NCBI GenBank assembly: GCA_946886875.1
Contig: CAMPJN010000104.1
Location: 1 to 10,529, forward strand
Direction: 5' to 3'
Source: an uncultured Pseudomonas sp.
GTDB taxonomy: Bacteria; Pseudomonadota; Gammaproteobacteria; Pseudomonadales; Pseudomonadaceae
Length of the DNA stretch: 10,529 nt
A program made the translations under genes and the position numbers. Position 1 is the first letter of the stretch; each line of letters starts with the position of its first letter. Shown in pieces: positions 1 through 7,381 of this stretch. The notes below the pieces were generated by a model. It was not told the origin of the DNA. It made no database searches and saw only the letters and a list, made by a program, of their open reading frames with translations.

Positions 1-383
1 CCCTGCTGCTGGAGCTGCAAACGGCGATCTACGCCGGGGTGCTGGCCTCGCTGTTTTTCTACCTCAAGCGCACCTCACAACCGCGGGTGAAGTTCTGGCC
101 GGAGGGCGAGGAAGAGGTGCTGCGGGTGGAAGGCTCGATCTTCTTCGGCGCCTGCCATTACCTGCAACAGATCATCCAGCGCAGCACCGGCGAGCGGGTG
201 ATCATCGACGCCCACCACGTCAATTTCATCGATTACGCCGGGGTCACCATGCTGCACCAGGAAGCCCGCCGCCTGCAGGCGCAACAGCGCACGCTGGTAC
301 TACGCCGCGCCAGGCCCCAGGTGATCGAAGAGATCCAGAAGCTCGAAGGCGCCGAGTTGTGCCCGGTGCGCTTCGAGGATTGA
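1..383 (+). CDS. SulP-family anion transporter, C-terminal part (5' end outside window)
   Basis: Only the last 126 residues are present; the reading frame enters from the left edge (first full codon at 3) and stops with TGA at 381-383. The first ~22 residues are hydrophobic and end in FFYLKRTSQPRV, which fits the last membrane helix of a SulP transporter. The rest is a cytoplasmic STAS domain: a beta strand around VLRVEGSIFFGA, then VIIDAHHVNFIDYAGVTML, a long helix, and a final strand-helix unit. SulP proteins are inner-membrane carriers for sulfate, bicarbonate or dicarboxylates; the substrate cannot be told from this piece. The GTG at 39 is an internal codon, not a start, because the family sequence continues upstream of it. 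The gene converges on aroE with a REP-like doublet between them that may end transcription from both sides. Confidence 0.88.
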   Translation, partial: LLLELQTAIYAGVLASLFFYLKRTSQPRVKFWPEGEEEVLRVEGSIFFGACHYLQQIIQRSTGERVIIDAHHVNFIDYAGVTMLHQEARRLQAQQRTLVLRRARPQVIEEIQKLEGAELCPVRFED

Positions 384-412
384 AACCTAGGAATAGCCAT
401 TGCCTGCAAATT

Positions 413-484
413 GTAGGTTGGCGCTGAGGAACGAAGCCCAACGAAGTCGGCATGTTGGGCTTCGCGCAACTCAGCCCAACCTAC
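413..484. repeat. GTAG-capped inverted REP doublet (REPIN-like) between SulP gene and aroE
   Basis: The element starts GTAG (413-416) and ends CTAC (481-484). The left unit is GTAG followed by a hairpin: 417-421 pairs with 438-442 and 423-425 with 435-437, with one bulged C at 422. The right unit, read on the minus strand, is GTAG followed by GTTGGGCT pairing perfectly with AGCCCAAC (454-461 with 473-480). The two units are head to head with an 11-base spacer. The inner arms 432-442 and 454-464 are also perfect inverted repeats of 11 bases. A GTAG tetranucleotide before a short hairpin is the known form of REP elements mobilised by RAYT (Y1 transposase) proteins. It sits between two converging genes, so it could act as a bidirectional terminator, although no T-run follows. 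Confidence 0.75.
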
Positions 485-524
485 ACAAATCCGTATTCTC
501 GGACAACCTCCTGGGGTGGCCGCG

Positions 525-1343
525 TCAGGCCAACTGGCTGCGCAGCTCAGCCAGCACCGGCGCGCTATCGGGGCGCACGCCGCGCCAGACGAAAAACGCC
601 TCGGCGGCCTGCTCGACCAACATGCCCAGGCCATCCAGCGTGCGGGCTGCGCCCTGCTCGGCAGCCCAGTGGTTGAAGGCGGTCGGCTCCTTGCCGTACA
701 TCATGTCGTAGCACAGGGTATGGCCGGGCTCGATCAGGCTGGCGGCGAGCGGCGGTAATTCGCCAGCCAGGCTCGCCGAAGTGGCGTTGACGATCAGGTC
801 CACCGGCTCTTGCAGCCAGTCGAAAGCGCTGGCCGCCACCGGGCCGAGGTCGGCGAATTCGTTGGCCAGTTGTTCGGCCTTGGCCACAGTACGGTTGGCG
901 ATAATCAGGGCCGCCGGCTGCTGCGCCAGAAACGGCTCGAGCACCCCGCGCGCGGCACCGCCGGCGCCGAGCAGGAGGATGCGTTTGCCGGCCAGCTCGA
1001 AACCGGCATTGACCATCAGGTCGCGCACCAGCCCGGCGCCATCGGTGTTATCGCCGAGCAAAGTGCCGTCGTCGAGCTTCTTCAGGGTATTCACCGCACC
1101 GGCGCGCTGAGCCCGCGCGCTGAGGCTATCGGCCAGCTGAAAAGCCTGTTCCTTGAACGGCACCGTCACGTTGGCGCCCTTGCCCTCGACGAAGAAGGCG
1201 CGGGCAAAACCGACGAAATCCTCCAGCGGCGCGAGCAAGGCTTCGTAACTCAGCTGCTCGCCGGTCTGCGCGGCGAACAGGCGATGAATCAGCGGCGACT
1301 TGCTGTGGCCGATGGGGTTACCGAAAACGCCGTAGCGGTCCAT
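525..1343 (-). CDS. aroE: Shikimate dehydrogenase (NADP+)
   Basis: This 272-residue protein reduces 3-dehydroshikimate to shikimate with NADPH, the fourth step of the shikimate pathway, in the cytoplasm. The N-terminal substrate domain carries the shikimate-binding HSKSP (13-17), NVTVPFK with catalytic Lys64, and DNTDG with catalytic Asp101 (E. coli Lys65/Asp102). The NADP domain has GAGGAAR (126-132) and the ANRT segment (149-152) that reads the 2'-phosphate; GMLVEQA near 240-246 supplies the conserved Gln. The ATG at 1343 is chosen because [17 protein letters not shown] is the family N-terminus and AAAGGA stands just upstream; a longer in-frame opening to 1400 would add 19 residues encoded by the intergenic repeat. 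It lies downstream of hemF on the same strand but 213 bases away, with a REP doublet in the gap, so tight coupling is unlikely. Confidence 0.97.
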   Translation of the reverse strand: MDRYGVFGNPIGHSKSPLIHRLFAAQTGEQLSYEALLAPLEDFVGFARAFFVEGKGANVTVPFKEQAFQLADSLSARAQRAGAVNTLKKLDDGTLLGDNTDGAGLVRDLMVNAGFELAGKRILLLGAGGAARGVLEPFLAQQPAALIIANRTVAKAEQLANEFADLGPVAASAFDWLQEPVDLIVNATSASLAGELPPLAASLIEPGHTLCYDMMYGKEPTAFNHWAAEQGAARTLDGLGMLVEQAAEAFFVWRGVRPDSAPVLAELRSQLA

Positions 1344-1374
1344 AAAAAATCCTTTCGGGTTACAGAGCCGCCGC

Positions 1375-1552
1375 GTAGGTTGGGTTAGCGGCACACTCAC
1401 TTATCAGATGAGTACAACGGCATAAGGCGCCGCGTAACCCAACAGGGCGTCGGCAGGCACAACGCAGTCGATGGGTTACGCCGCCGCACAAACTGCGGCC
1501 CTGCCACAAGCAAGACACGGGCGGCTAACCTGCGCGGCCCGACCCATCCTAC
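1375..1552. repeat. GTAG-capped long REP doublet between aroE and hemF
   Basis: This element fills most of the 213-base gap upstream of aroE. It begins GTAG (1375-1378) and ends CTAC (1549-1552). The left unit (1379-1443) has GTTGGGTTA-GCGGC pairing with GCCGC-(bulged G)-TAACCCAAC. The right unit (1470-1548) has GATGGGT pairing with ACCCATC, plus an inner pairing of GGTTACGCCGCC-type sequence with GGCGGCTAACC around 1474-1530. The two units face each other in inverted order. The shared words GGGTTACGC at one arm and TAACCC at the other relate it to the element at 3647-3803; the GTAG ends relate it to 413-484. Any promoter used by aroE must lie in this element, within the 31 bases between it and the aroE ATG, or in hemF. 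Confidence 0.7.
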
Positions 1553-1556
1553 GAAA

Positions 1557-2583
<1,027 letters not shown>

Positions 2584-2660
2584 TGGGGCATGCTCGGATG
2601 GCGGATCAACGCACCGACGAAACCGAAGTCGCAGCCTCGTCCCATTGGCAGGAGCCCACA

Positions 2661-3638
2661 ATGCCCAAACGTATTCAGTTCAGCCGCCATGGCGGACCCG
2701 AAGTACTCGAGTACCTCGACTATCAAGCCGCCGCCCCCGGCCCGAACGAGGTGCTGGTACGTAACCAGGCGATCGGCCTGAACTTCATCGACACCTACTA
2801 CCGCAGCGGTCTGTATCCGCCCGCCTCCTTGCCCTCCGGCCTGGGCAGCGAAGGCGCTGGCATAGTCGAAGCGGTGGGTTCGGCGGTTACGCGTTTTCAG
2901 GTCGGCGAGCGCGTGGCCTACGCCACCGGCCCCTTGGGCGCGTATAGCGAGTTGCATGCACTGCCCGCGGACAAACTGGTGAAACTGCCGGACTCGATCA
3001 GCTTCGAGCAAGCCGCGGCGGTGATGCTCAAAGGTCTGACCGTGCAATACCTGCTGCGCCAGACCTTCGCGCTCAAGGGCGGCGAAACCATCCTGTTCCA
3101 TGCCGCCGCCGGTGGTGTCGGTTCCTTCGCCTGCCAGTGGGCCAAAGCCTTAGGGGTGAAGCTGATCGGCACCGTCAGCTCGGCGGAGAAAGCCGCGAAG
3201 GCTATTGAGCAGGGCGCCTGGGCCACCATCGATTACAGCCACGAGAATGTCGTGCAGCGCGTACTGGAGCTGACCGATGGGAAAAAATGCCCGGTGGTGT
3301 ACGACGGCGTCGGCAAGGACACCTGGGAAACCTCACTGGACTGTGTCGCCCCGCGCGGCCTGCTGGTCAGCTTCGGCAATGCCTCGGGCGCGGTCAGCGG
3401 GGTCAACCTGGGCATATTGGCGCAGAAGGGCTCGCTGTTCGTCACCCGCCCGACCCTGGCCGGCTACGCCGATACCCCCGAGCGTTTGCAGATGATGGCC
3501 GACGACCTGTTCGGCATGATCGAAAGCGGTCAGCTCAAGGTGGAAATCAGCAACCGCTATGCGCTCAAGGACGCCGCAGTCGCGCAAGCGGCGCTAAGCG
3601 CGCGGCAGACCACCGGCTCGACCATTCTGCTGCCGTAA
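2661..3638 (+). CDS. qor: NADPH:quinone oxidoreductase, zeta-crystallin-like (MDR superfamily)
   Basis: This 325-residue cytoplasmic enzyme belongs to the zinc-free medium-chain dehydrogenase/reductase group that reduces quinones with NADPH in one-electron steps. The N-terminal GroES-like domain has the family pattern GLNFIDTYYRSGLYP (39-53), LGSEGAGIVEAVG (61-73) and VGERVAY (81-87). The nucleotide-binding domain has HAAAGGVG (147-154), the quinone oxidoreductase form of the Rossmann loop. No structural-zinc cysteine cluster is seen. The ATG at 2661 has AGGAG at 2650-2654 and gives the family N-terminus (MPKRIQFSRHGGPEVL); a longer opening to 2598 adds 21 residues with no family likeness. 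It diverges from hemF, sharing a 186-base control region, and converges on tsaC. The physiological substrate is not established by sequence. Confidence 0.93.
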   Translation: MPKRIQFSRHGGPEVLEYLDYQAAAPGPNEVLVRNQAIGLNFIDTYYRSGLYPPASLPSGLGSEGAGIVEAVGSAVTRFQVGERVAYATGPLGAYSELHALPADKLVKLPDSISFEQAAAVMLKGLTVQYLLRQTFALKGGETILFHAAAGGVGSFACQWAKALGVKLIGTVSSAEKAAKAIEQGAWATIDYSHENVVQRVLELTDGKKCPVVYDGVGKDTWETSLDCVAPRGLLVSFGNASGAVSGVNLGILAQKGSLFVTRPTLAGYADTPERLQMMADDLFGMIESGQLKVEISNRYALKDAAVAQAALSARQTTGSTILLP

Positions 3639-3646
3639 AAACCCAA

Positions 3647-3803
3647 GGGTGGGTTAACGGCGCGTCCATAAGGCATGCATCCAATACGGTGTCTGAGCGT
3701 CGCGTAACCCACCATGGCCAACTGCGCGCCTGGGGTGGTGGGTTACGCGCGCCCTCACCCCGCACAACTATCGATTTCCTGGCAATGCGCCGCTAACCCA
3801 CCC
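3647..3803. repeat. REP-like doublet of two 66-base inverted units between qor and tsaC
   Basis: The nine-base word GGTGGGTTA and its complement TAACCCACC occur four times in alternating order: 3648-3656, 3705-3713, 3737-3745 and 3794-3802. They bound two stem-loop units, each exactly 66 bases long, in opposite orientation (the first, read on the minus strand, and the second both begin GGTGGGTTACGCG). GC-rich extensions of the arms add to the stems. The GTAG ends seen in the other two elements are absent here, so this is a related or decayed type. It fills nearly the whole gap between the converging qor and tsaC genes and may stop transcription from both sides. Confidence 0.72.
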
Positions 3804-3817
3804 GGAAACCCAAGCCC

Positions 3818-4375
3818 TCAGGACGGCCTGATCACATCGCCGGTAATCAGATCGCGGATCAAGCTGGGGTTCTTGCGCCCGCCGAGAGCGCCACCGAGGA
3901 CTTTGTCCAACTGACGCGGGAAGTACTGTTCGACTCGCAAGCGGCTACGCGCCGCCGGCCGGCCGGCAGGGTTGGCCGAGGTCGAGACCAGGGGACCGGT
4001 GAGCGCGCACAGCTCGCGCACCAGCGGATGGTCGCTGACCCGCAGGGCAACACTGGCGTGCTGGCCAGTGATCCATTCAGGTAGACGATCTTGATGCGGT
4101 ACCAACCAGGTGTTCGGCCCAGGCCAACTGCCGGCCAGGCGCTCTTGCCAGATATCGGGTAGGTCTTCGAGCAGAAAGTCGAATTGGCGGATATCGTCGG
4201 CCACCAGAATCAGGCCCTTTTCCATCGGCCGCTCTTTCAATGCCAACAAACGCGCCACCGCCAGTTCATCCCAGGGGTCACAGCCCAAACCCCATACCGC
4301 TTCGGTCGGGTAAGCGATAACGCCCCCGGCTTGCACCACCCGCGCCGCCTGTTGTACCTGCCACTTGCTCGTCAT
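3818..4375 (-). CDS. tsaC: L-threonylcarbamoyladenylate synthase (YrdC/RimN family)
   Basis: TsaC makes threonylcarbamoyl-AMP from threonine, bicarbonate and ATP, the first step in forming t6A37 on tRNAs that read ANN codons. The 185-residue protein is a single YrdC domain, close to the E. coli length of about 190, without the extra C-terminal domain of Sua5. Visible family motifs are YPTEAVWGL (22-30), the KER/EKG basic segment (47-54) that binds ATP and threonine, the WPGPNT turn (84-89) and STSAN (131-135). The ATG at 4375 gives the standard N-terminus and has GGGGAG about eight bases upstream. It lies 41 bases downstream of dprA on the same strand and is probably cotranscribed with it; in E. 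coli it neighbours aroE, but here qor and hemF lie between. Confidence 0.95.
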   Translation of the reverse strand: MTSKWQVQQAARVVQAGGVIAYPTEAVWGLGCDPWDELAVARLLALKERPMEKGLILVADDIRQFDFLLEDLPDIWQERLAGSWPGPNTWLVPHQDRLPEWITGQHASVALRVSDHPLVRELCALTGPLVSTSANPAGRPAARSRLRVEQYFPRQLDKVLGGALGGRKNPSLIRDLITGDVIRPS

Positions 4376-4376
4376 T

Positions 4377-4408
4377 CACTGCTCTCCCCTAAGCGCTGGC
4401 GGGCAGTG
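4377..4408 (-). promoter_or_regulatory. Inverted repeat enclosing the tsaC ribosome binding site
   Basis: CACTGC (4377-4382) and GCAGTG (4403-4408) are perfect complements, and CCC can further pair with GGG inside the stem. In the dprA-tsaC transcript this hairpin would hold the GGGGAG Shine-Dalgarno sequence of tsaC in or beside its stem, ending one base before the ATG. That could tune tsaC translation, but the stem is short and could be chance. Confidence 0.3.
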
Positions 4409-4416
4409 TATCCAAG

Positions 4417-5526
4417 CTAGCTTGCGCGGCCCACCCAACGGCCGTTTTCGAAAGCAATACGGCCATCCAGTTCCAACTCGGTAAGCGCCGCCAGTACCTC
4501 GGGCAACGCCCAACCGCTGGCCGCCGCCAAGGCCTCGCTGCTATGGGGCGCGGCGTGCAGCAAGTCCAACAGTGGGTGATTCGGCGTAGGTGCTGCAGAC
4601 GCTTGTTCGCCGAGGGTCAGCGTCTGCCAGCCGCGCAGAGCTTCGAGAATATGCTCAATGCTTTCCACCAGCACAGCGCCGTCGCGGATCAATTGATGGC
4701 AACCGCGCGCGCCTGGATGGTGGATCGAACCGGGGATGGCGTAGACCTCACGGCCTTGCTCAGCGGCCAACCGTGCGGTGATCAGCGAACCGCTGGAGGG
4801 GCTGGCCTCGACCACCAGCACGCCGAGCGACAGGCCGCTGATGATTCTATTGCGTCGGGGAAAGTTGCTGGCCTGGGGCGGGCTGTCCAGCGGCAGCTCG
4901 GACACCAGCGCGCCGCCATGTTCGACGATATCCACGGCGAGCTGTTTATGCCGCGCCGGGTACAAATACTGCAAGCCGGTTCCCAACACCGCGATGGTTT
5001 TTCCCGCGACATCCAAAGCACCTTGGTGAGCAGCACCATCGATGCCCAGGGCCAGGCCGCTGGTGATCACAAAACCGCCGGAGGCCAGGCTGCGGGCAAA
5101 GCTCTGCGCGGTATCCAAGCCCGGGCGCGAAGCCCGACGGCTGCCGACCATGGCCAGTTGCGGGCGCTCCAGCAGTGTCGGGTCGCCGGCGACGAACAGC
5201 AGCGGCGGGGCATCGTTGAGTTCGGCGAGCAGCCCAGGATAGGAGGGCTCGTCCCACATCAGCAGATGCTGTTTATCATCCTCCAACCAGGCCAGAGCGG
5301 CTGCGGCGCGCTGGCGGATCTCGCTACTACGGCGTGGTTCGGCGCAGGCGGCGGGCAAACCCAGGGAACGCCAGGCGCTGGCGGGAGCACTTAACGCGGC
5401 CGAGGCACTGTCGAAGGCACTCAGCAGTTTGCGGAAACGTCGCGGCCCCAGCTCCGGCAGACAATGCAGGCGCAAGCGGGCTTCGAGTTCAGCGGGGGAT
5501 AGATTGGCGTAAAGGAATTGCGACAT
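4417..5526 (-). CDS. dprA: DNA-processing protein DprA (Smf)
   Basis: DprA binds incoming single-stranded DNA in the cytoplasm during natural transformation and loads RecA. The 369-residue product has an N-terminal SAM-like helical region (about 10-60), a Rossmann-like DNA-binding domain with VGSRRAS (127-133), TSGLALGIDGAAH (155-167), GTGLQYLYP (182-190), FPRRNRIISGLS (222-233) and SSGSLITA (244-251), and a C-terminal winged-helix (DML1-like) domain around 315-366. The ATG at 5526 gives MSQFLYANLSPAELEARLRL, a plausible DprA start, with AAGGA seven bases upstream. It follows the LysM gene by 78 bases with a hairpin in between and precedes tsaC by 41 bases. DprA is widespread in bacteria not known to be transformable, so presence alone does not show competence. 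Confidence 0.95.
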   Translation of the reverse strand: MSQFLYANLSPAELEARLRLHCLPELGPRRFRKLLSAFDSASAALSAPASAWRSLGLPAACAEPRRSSEIRQRAAAALAWLEDDKQHLLMWDEPSYPGLLAELNDAPPLLFVAGDPTLLERPQLAMVGSRRASRPGLDTAQSFARSLASGGFVITSGLALGIDGAAHQGALDVAGKTIAVLGTGLQYLYPARHKQLAVDIVEHGGALVSELPLDSPPQASNFPRRNRIISGLSLGVLVVEASPSSGSLITARLAAEQGREVYAIPGSIHHPGARGCHQLIRDGAVLVESIEHILEALRGWQTLTLGEQASAAPTPNHPLLDLLHAAPHSSEALAAASGWALPEVLAALTELELDGRIAFENGRWVGRAS

Positions 5527-5570
5527 GGGATCATCCTTGATCGGTCGCGCCGCGGTGGCGGCTGCAGAAA

Positions 5571-5594
5571 GTACAAGCCCCGCGATCGCGGGGC
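5571..5594 (-). terminator. GC-rich hairpin between the LysM gene and dprA
   Basis: Bases 5577-5594 form a perfect 18-base palindrome: a seven-pair stem (GCCCCGC/GCGGGGC) with a GATC loop. On the minus strand, coming out of the LysM gene, it is followed by TTGTACTTT, a moderate U-rich tract. It starts about ten bases after the LysM stop codon and ends before the dprA ribosome binding site. It is probably an intrinsic or partial terminator that reduces dprA expression relative to the upstream gene; the U-tract is too interrupted to be sure. Confidence 0.6.
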
Positions 5595-5604
5595 CTGTGG
5601 GGTG

Positions 5605-6645
5605 TTACGGGTTACGTACTTTGTCCATGATCGCCAGCTGGCGCGTGGCGTTGAGCACCAAGGCGTAGCTGAGCTTCTCGTAGGTACGGAACACCATCAG
5701 CAAACCGGCGCGCTCGTCGGGGATCTTCACCGCTTCGCCGGTAACGCGGTCGCGCACGGTTTCGCCGGTTTTGTAGATCGCCATCACGTTGCCTTCGACC
5801 AGACCATCGCGGGCGCCCTTGTTCAGGGTGACCACGTCGAACTGACCGATCTGGGTCACACCGCGCGGCACGTCGATAATCAAGCCTCGAATCTCGCTGG
5901 CCGGCTCGCTGGGCATAAAGGTCGAATTGATCGCGCGCTCTTCGGTGGGGAACAAACGATCGCCGAGGCGAACTTCCTGAGTGGTGCGCGTCAGCATCAT
6001 GGTGCCGATATCGCCTTCTTCGGCAACGATCTCGCCGCCGCCGATATCATCGGCATTGATCCCGAGGAATTCCTGGGTATCCGGGTCGATATAGGTTTTG
6101 CCCTGACGGAAGATGCCGTACACCGGCGCCGCCTCGTCAAAAGCGCCACGGGCATAGACCCGATCGCCCGAACCGCTGACGACGCGCTCGGCGTTGCCGG
6201 CGACTATATAGGGCGCGCCTTCGAACTGTTCCGGGGTATCGACGATACGGTTGCTCAACAGGAAGCTGTTGATCGCCTCCAGCGGAATCGCCGGAATGGC
6301 CTCGGCCATTGGCGTGCTACGCACCTGCGGCGACAGCTTGATGGTGCCGCGCGAGGCGCCGCGGTTGAGCATCAGGCGTGGCTGGCCGTCAACGTAAACC
6401 AAGCTGAGTTCGTCGCCCGGGTAGATCAGATGCGGATTTTCCACCTGTGGGTTGGCATGCCAGATTTCCGGCCATTTCCACGGCTGGCTGAGAAATCTGC
6501 CGGAGATATCCCAGAGGGTATCGCCTTTAACTACGGTATAACGGTCTGGGTGACCGTCCTTGAGTTGCACTTCTGCCTGGGCCATCCCGGTCTGGGTCAA
6601 GCCGCTTGCTGCGAGCAGCAGCAGGGCGAGTAGTGATTTCCTCAT
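5605..6645 (-). CDS. tsaP: Exported LysM-domain peptidoglycan-binding protein, probable TsaP (type IV pilus secretin-associated)
   Basis: The 346-residue protein opens with a signal peptide (MRKS, hydrophobic 5-15, likely cleavage after MAQA at 24). A LysM domain follows at about 35-84 (YTVVKGDTLWDISGRFL...WPEIWHANP...LIYPGDEL), which binds peptidoglycan. The rest (about 100-346) is beta-rich, with RGVTQIGQFDVVTLNKGARDGLVEGNVMAIY (261-291) as its most regular stretch, consistent with the C-terminal FlgT-like region described for TsaP. TsaP proteins anchor the type IV pilus secretin PilQ to the cell wall; I recall the P. aeruginosa homologue as PA0020, next to def and dprA as here. The ATG at 6645 has AAGGG nine bases upstream and gives the signal peptide; the opening to 6735 is rejected for that reason. 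It diverges from def. Family placement is firm, the pilus role inferred. Confidence 0.85.
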   Translation of the reverse strand: MRKSLLALLLLAASGLTQTGMAQAEVQLKDGHPDRYTVVKGDTLWDISGRFLSQPWKWPEIWHANPQVENPHLIYPGDELSLVYVDGQPRLMLNRGASRGTIKLSPQVRSTPMAEAIPAIPLEAINSFLLSNRIVDTPEQFEGAPYIVAGNAERVVSGSGDRVYARGAFDEAAPVYGIFRQGKTYIDPDTQEFLGINADDIGGGEIVAEEGDIGTMMLTRTTQEVRLGDRLFPTEERAINSTFMPSEPASEIRGLIIDVPRGVTQIGQFDVVTLNKGARDGLVEGNVMAIYKTGETVRDRVTGEAVKIPDERAGLLMVFRTYEKLSYALVLNATRQLAIMDKVRNP

Positions 6646-6762
6646 GCGGTGAATCCCTTTATTATGTGTCTTCACGTAGAGCGCCCTAGCGCCGCGACTT
6701 ACCCAACGGGAATGCGGCGTGAAGCCGTTTTCCAATGCTGCTCATCATCTTAGCAGCGGATT

Positions 6763-6768
6763 TTGACT
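6763..6768 (+). promoter_or_regulatory. Candidate -35 element for def
   Basis: TTGACT matches the sigma-70 -35 consensus at five of six positions. The only boxes at usual spacing (TCACAA or CACAAA, 6785-6791) are poor -10 matches. If used, transcription would start at or next to the def ATG (6797), giving an almost leaderless mRNA. The rest of the 151-base gap to the LysM gene (6646-6796) holds a weak inverted repeat (CTTCACG at 6670-6676, CGTGAAG at 6718-6724) and no clear minus-strand promoter. Confidence 0.25.
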
Positions 6769-6796
6769 TTATTCCACAAGTGCATCACAAACGCAT

Positions 6797-7303
6797 ATGG
6801 CGATCCTGAATATCCTTGAATTTCCCGATCCGCGCCTGCGCACCATCGCCAAGCCGGTGGTCGCTGTCGATGACGCCTTGCGTCAGTTGATCGACGACAT
6901 GTTCGAAACCATGTACGAGGCGCCGGGCATCGGTCTGGCGGCGACTCAGGTCAATGTGCACAAGCGTCTGGTGGTCATGGATCTGTCCGAAGACCGTTCC
7001 GAACCGCGGGTGTTCATCAACCCCGAACTGGAGCCGCTGACCGAAGAAGTCGATCAATACCAGGAAGGCTGCCTGTCGGTGCCGGGCTTCTACGAAAACG
7101 TCGACCGCCCGCAGAAGGTCAAGGTCAAGGCCCTGGACCGCGACGGTCAGCCCTATGAATTGATTGCCGAAGGTCTGCTCGCGGTGTGCATCCAGCACGA
7201 ATGCGATCACCTCAACGGCAAGCTGTTCGTCGATTACCTGTCCAATCTCAAACGCGACCGGATCAAGAAGAAGCTGGAAAAGCAACATCGCCAGCAAGCT
7301 TGA
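6797..7303 (+). CDS. def: Peptide deformylase (type 1)
   Basis: Def is an Fe(II)-dependent hydrolase that removes the formyl group from the N-terminal methionine of new proteins as they leave the ribosome. The 168-residue product has all three signature motifs: GIGLA (44-48), EGCLS (90-94) with the metal-binding Cys92, and HECDH (134-138) supplying the two His ligands and the catalytic Glu135. Length and motif spacing are those of type 1 enzymes of Gram-negative bacteria. [15 protein letters not shown] is the family N-terminus, which fixes the ATG at 6797, yet no Shine-Dalgarno sequence is visible before it: the upstream bases are AT-rich and end CACAAACGCAT. It diverges from the LysM gene and is followed by fmt, but a strong terminator lies between them. 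Confidence 0.97.
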   Translation: MAILNILEFPDPRLRTIAKPVVAVDDALRQLIDDMFETMYEAPGIGLAATQVNVHKRLVVMDLSEDRSEPRVFINPELEPLTEEVDQYQEGCLSVPGFYENVDRPQKVKVKALDRDGQPYELIAEGLLAVCIQHECDHLNGKLFVDYLSNLKRDRIKKKLEKQHRQQA

Positions 7304-7315
7304 GCCACAAGACAG

Positions 7316-7345
7316 AAGGCTTGCCGCGGCAAGCCTTTTTCTTTT
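7316..7345 (+). terminator. Strong intrinsic terminator or attenuator between def and fmt
   Basis: Bases 7316-7337 are a perfect 22-base palindrome (AAGGCTTGCC, then GC, then its complement), giving a stem of about nine pairs, followed directly by a T-run (TTTTTCTTTTC, 7336-7346). This is a textbook rho-independent terminator on the plus strand, 12 bases after the def stop codon and 45 bases before the fmt start. Just after it is an imperfect tandem repeat, CTTTTCAGCAGT (7341-7352) and CTTTTCAGTAGT (7355-7366). Readthrough would be needed for fmt to be expressed from a def promoter. Confidence 0.85.
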
Positions 7346-7381
7346 CAGCAGTTTCTTTTCAGTAGTGATTAGCGAGAGCCC

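Noticed and set aside
1344..1400. 19-residue N-terminal extension of AroE
   Set aside because: The extension is encoded by the repeat element and lacks a ribosome binding site; the ATG at 1343 has AAAGGA and the family N-terminus.
2596..2609. Second FNR-like site near ATCAA (2605-2609)
   Set aside because: Only the right half-site fits; the left half (GGATG) does not match TTGAT.
3648..3802. CRISPR-like array from four regularly placed short words
   Set aside because: The words alternate in orientation and are only nine bases long; they form inverted stem-loop units, not direct repeats, and no cas gene is present.
5518..6633. 371-codon open frame on the plus strand opposite the LysM gene
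   Set aside because: The minus-strand frame has a signal peptide and LysM domain; the plus-strand translation shows no domain and is an antisense shadow.
6670..6724. Inverted repeat CTTCACG/CGTGAAG in the LysM gene leader as an operator
   Set aside because: Seven bases with a 41-base spacer is weak; no regulator gene or second copy is present to support it.
6646..6735. 30-residue N-terminal extension of the LysM protein
   Set aside because: It would bury the signal peptide; the ATG at 6645 has a ribosome binding site and begins a normal signal sequence.
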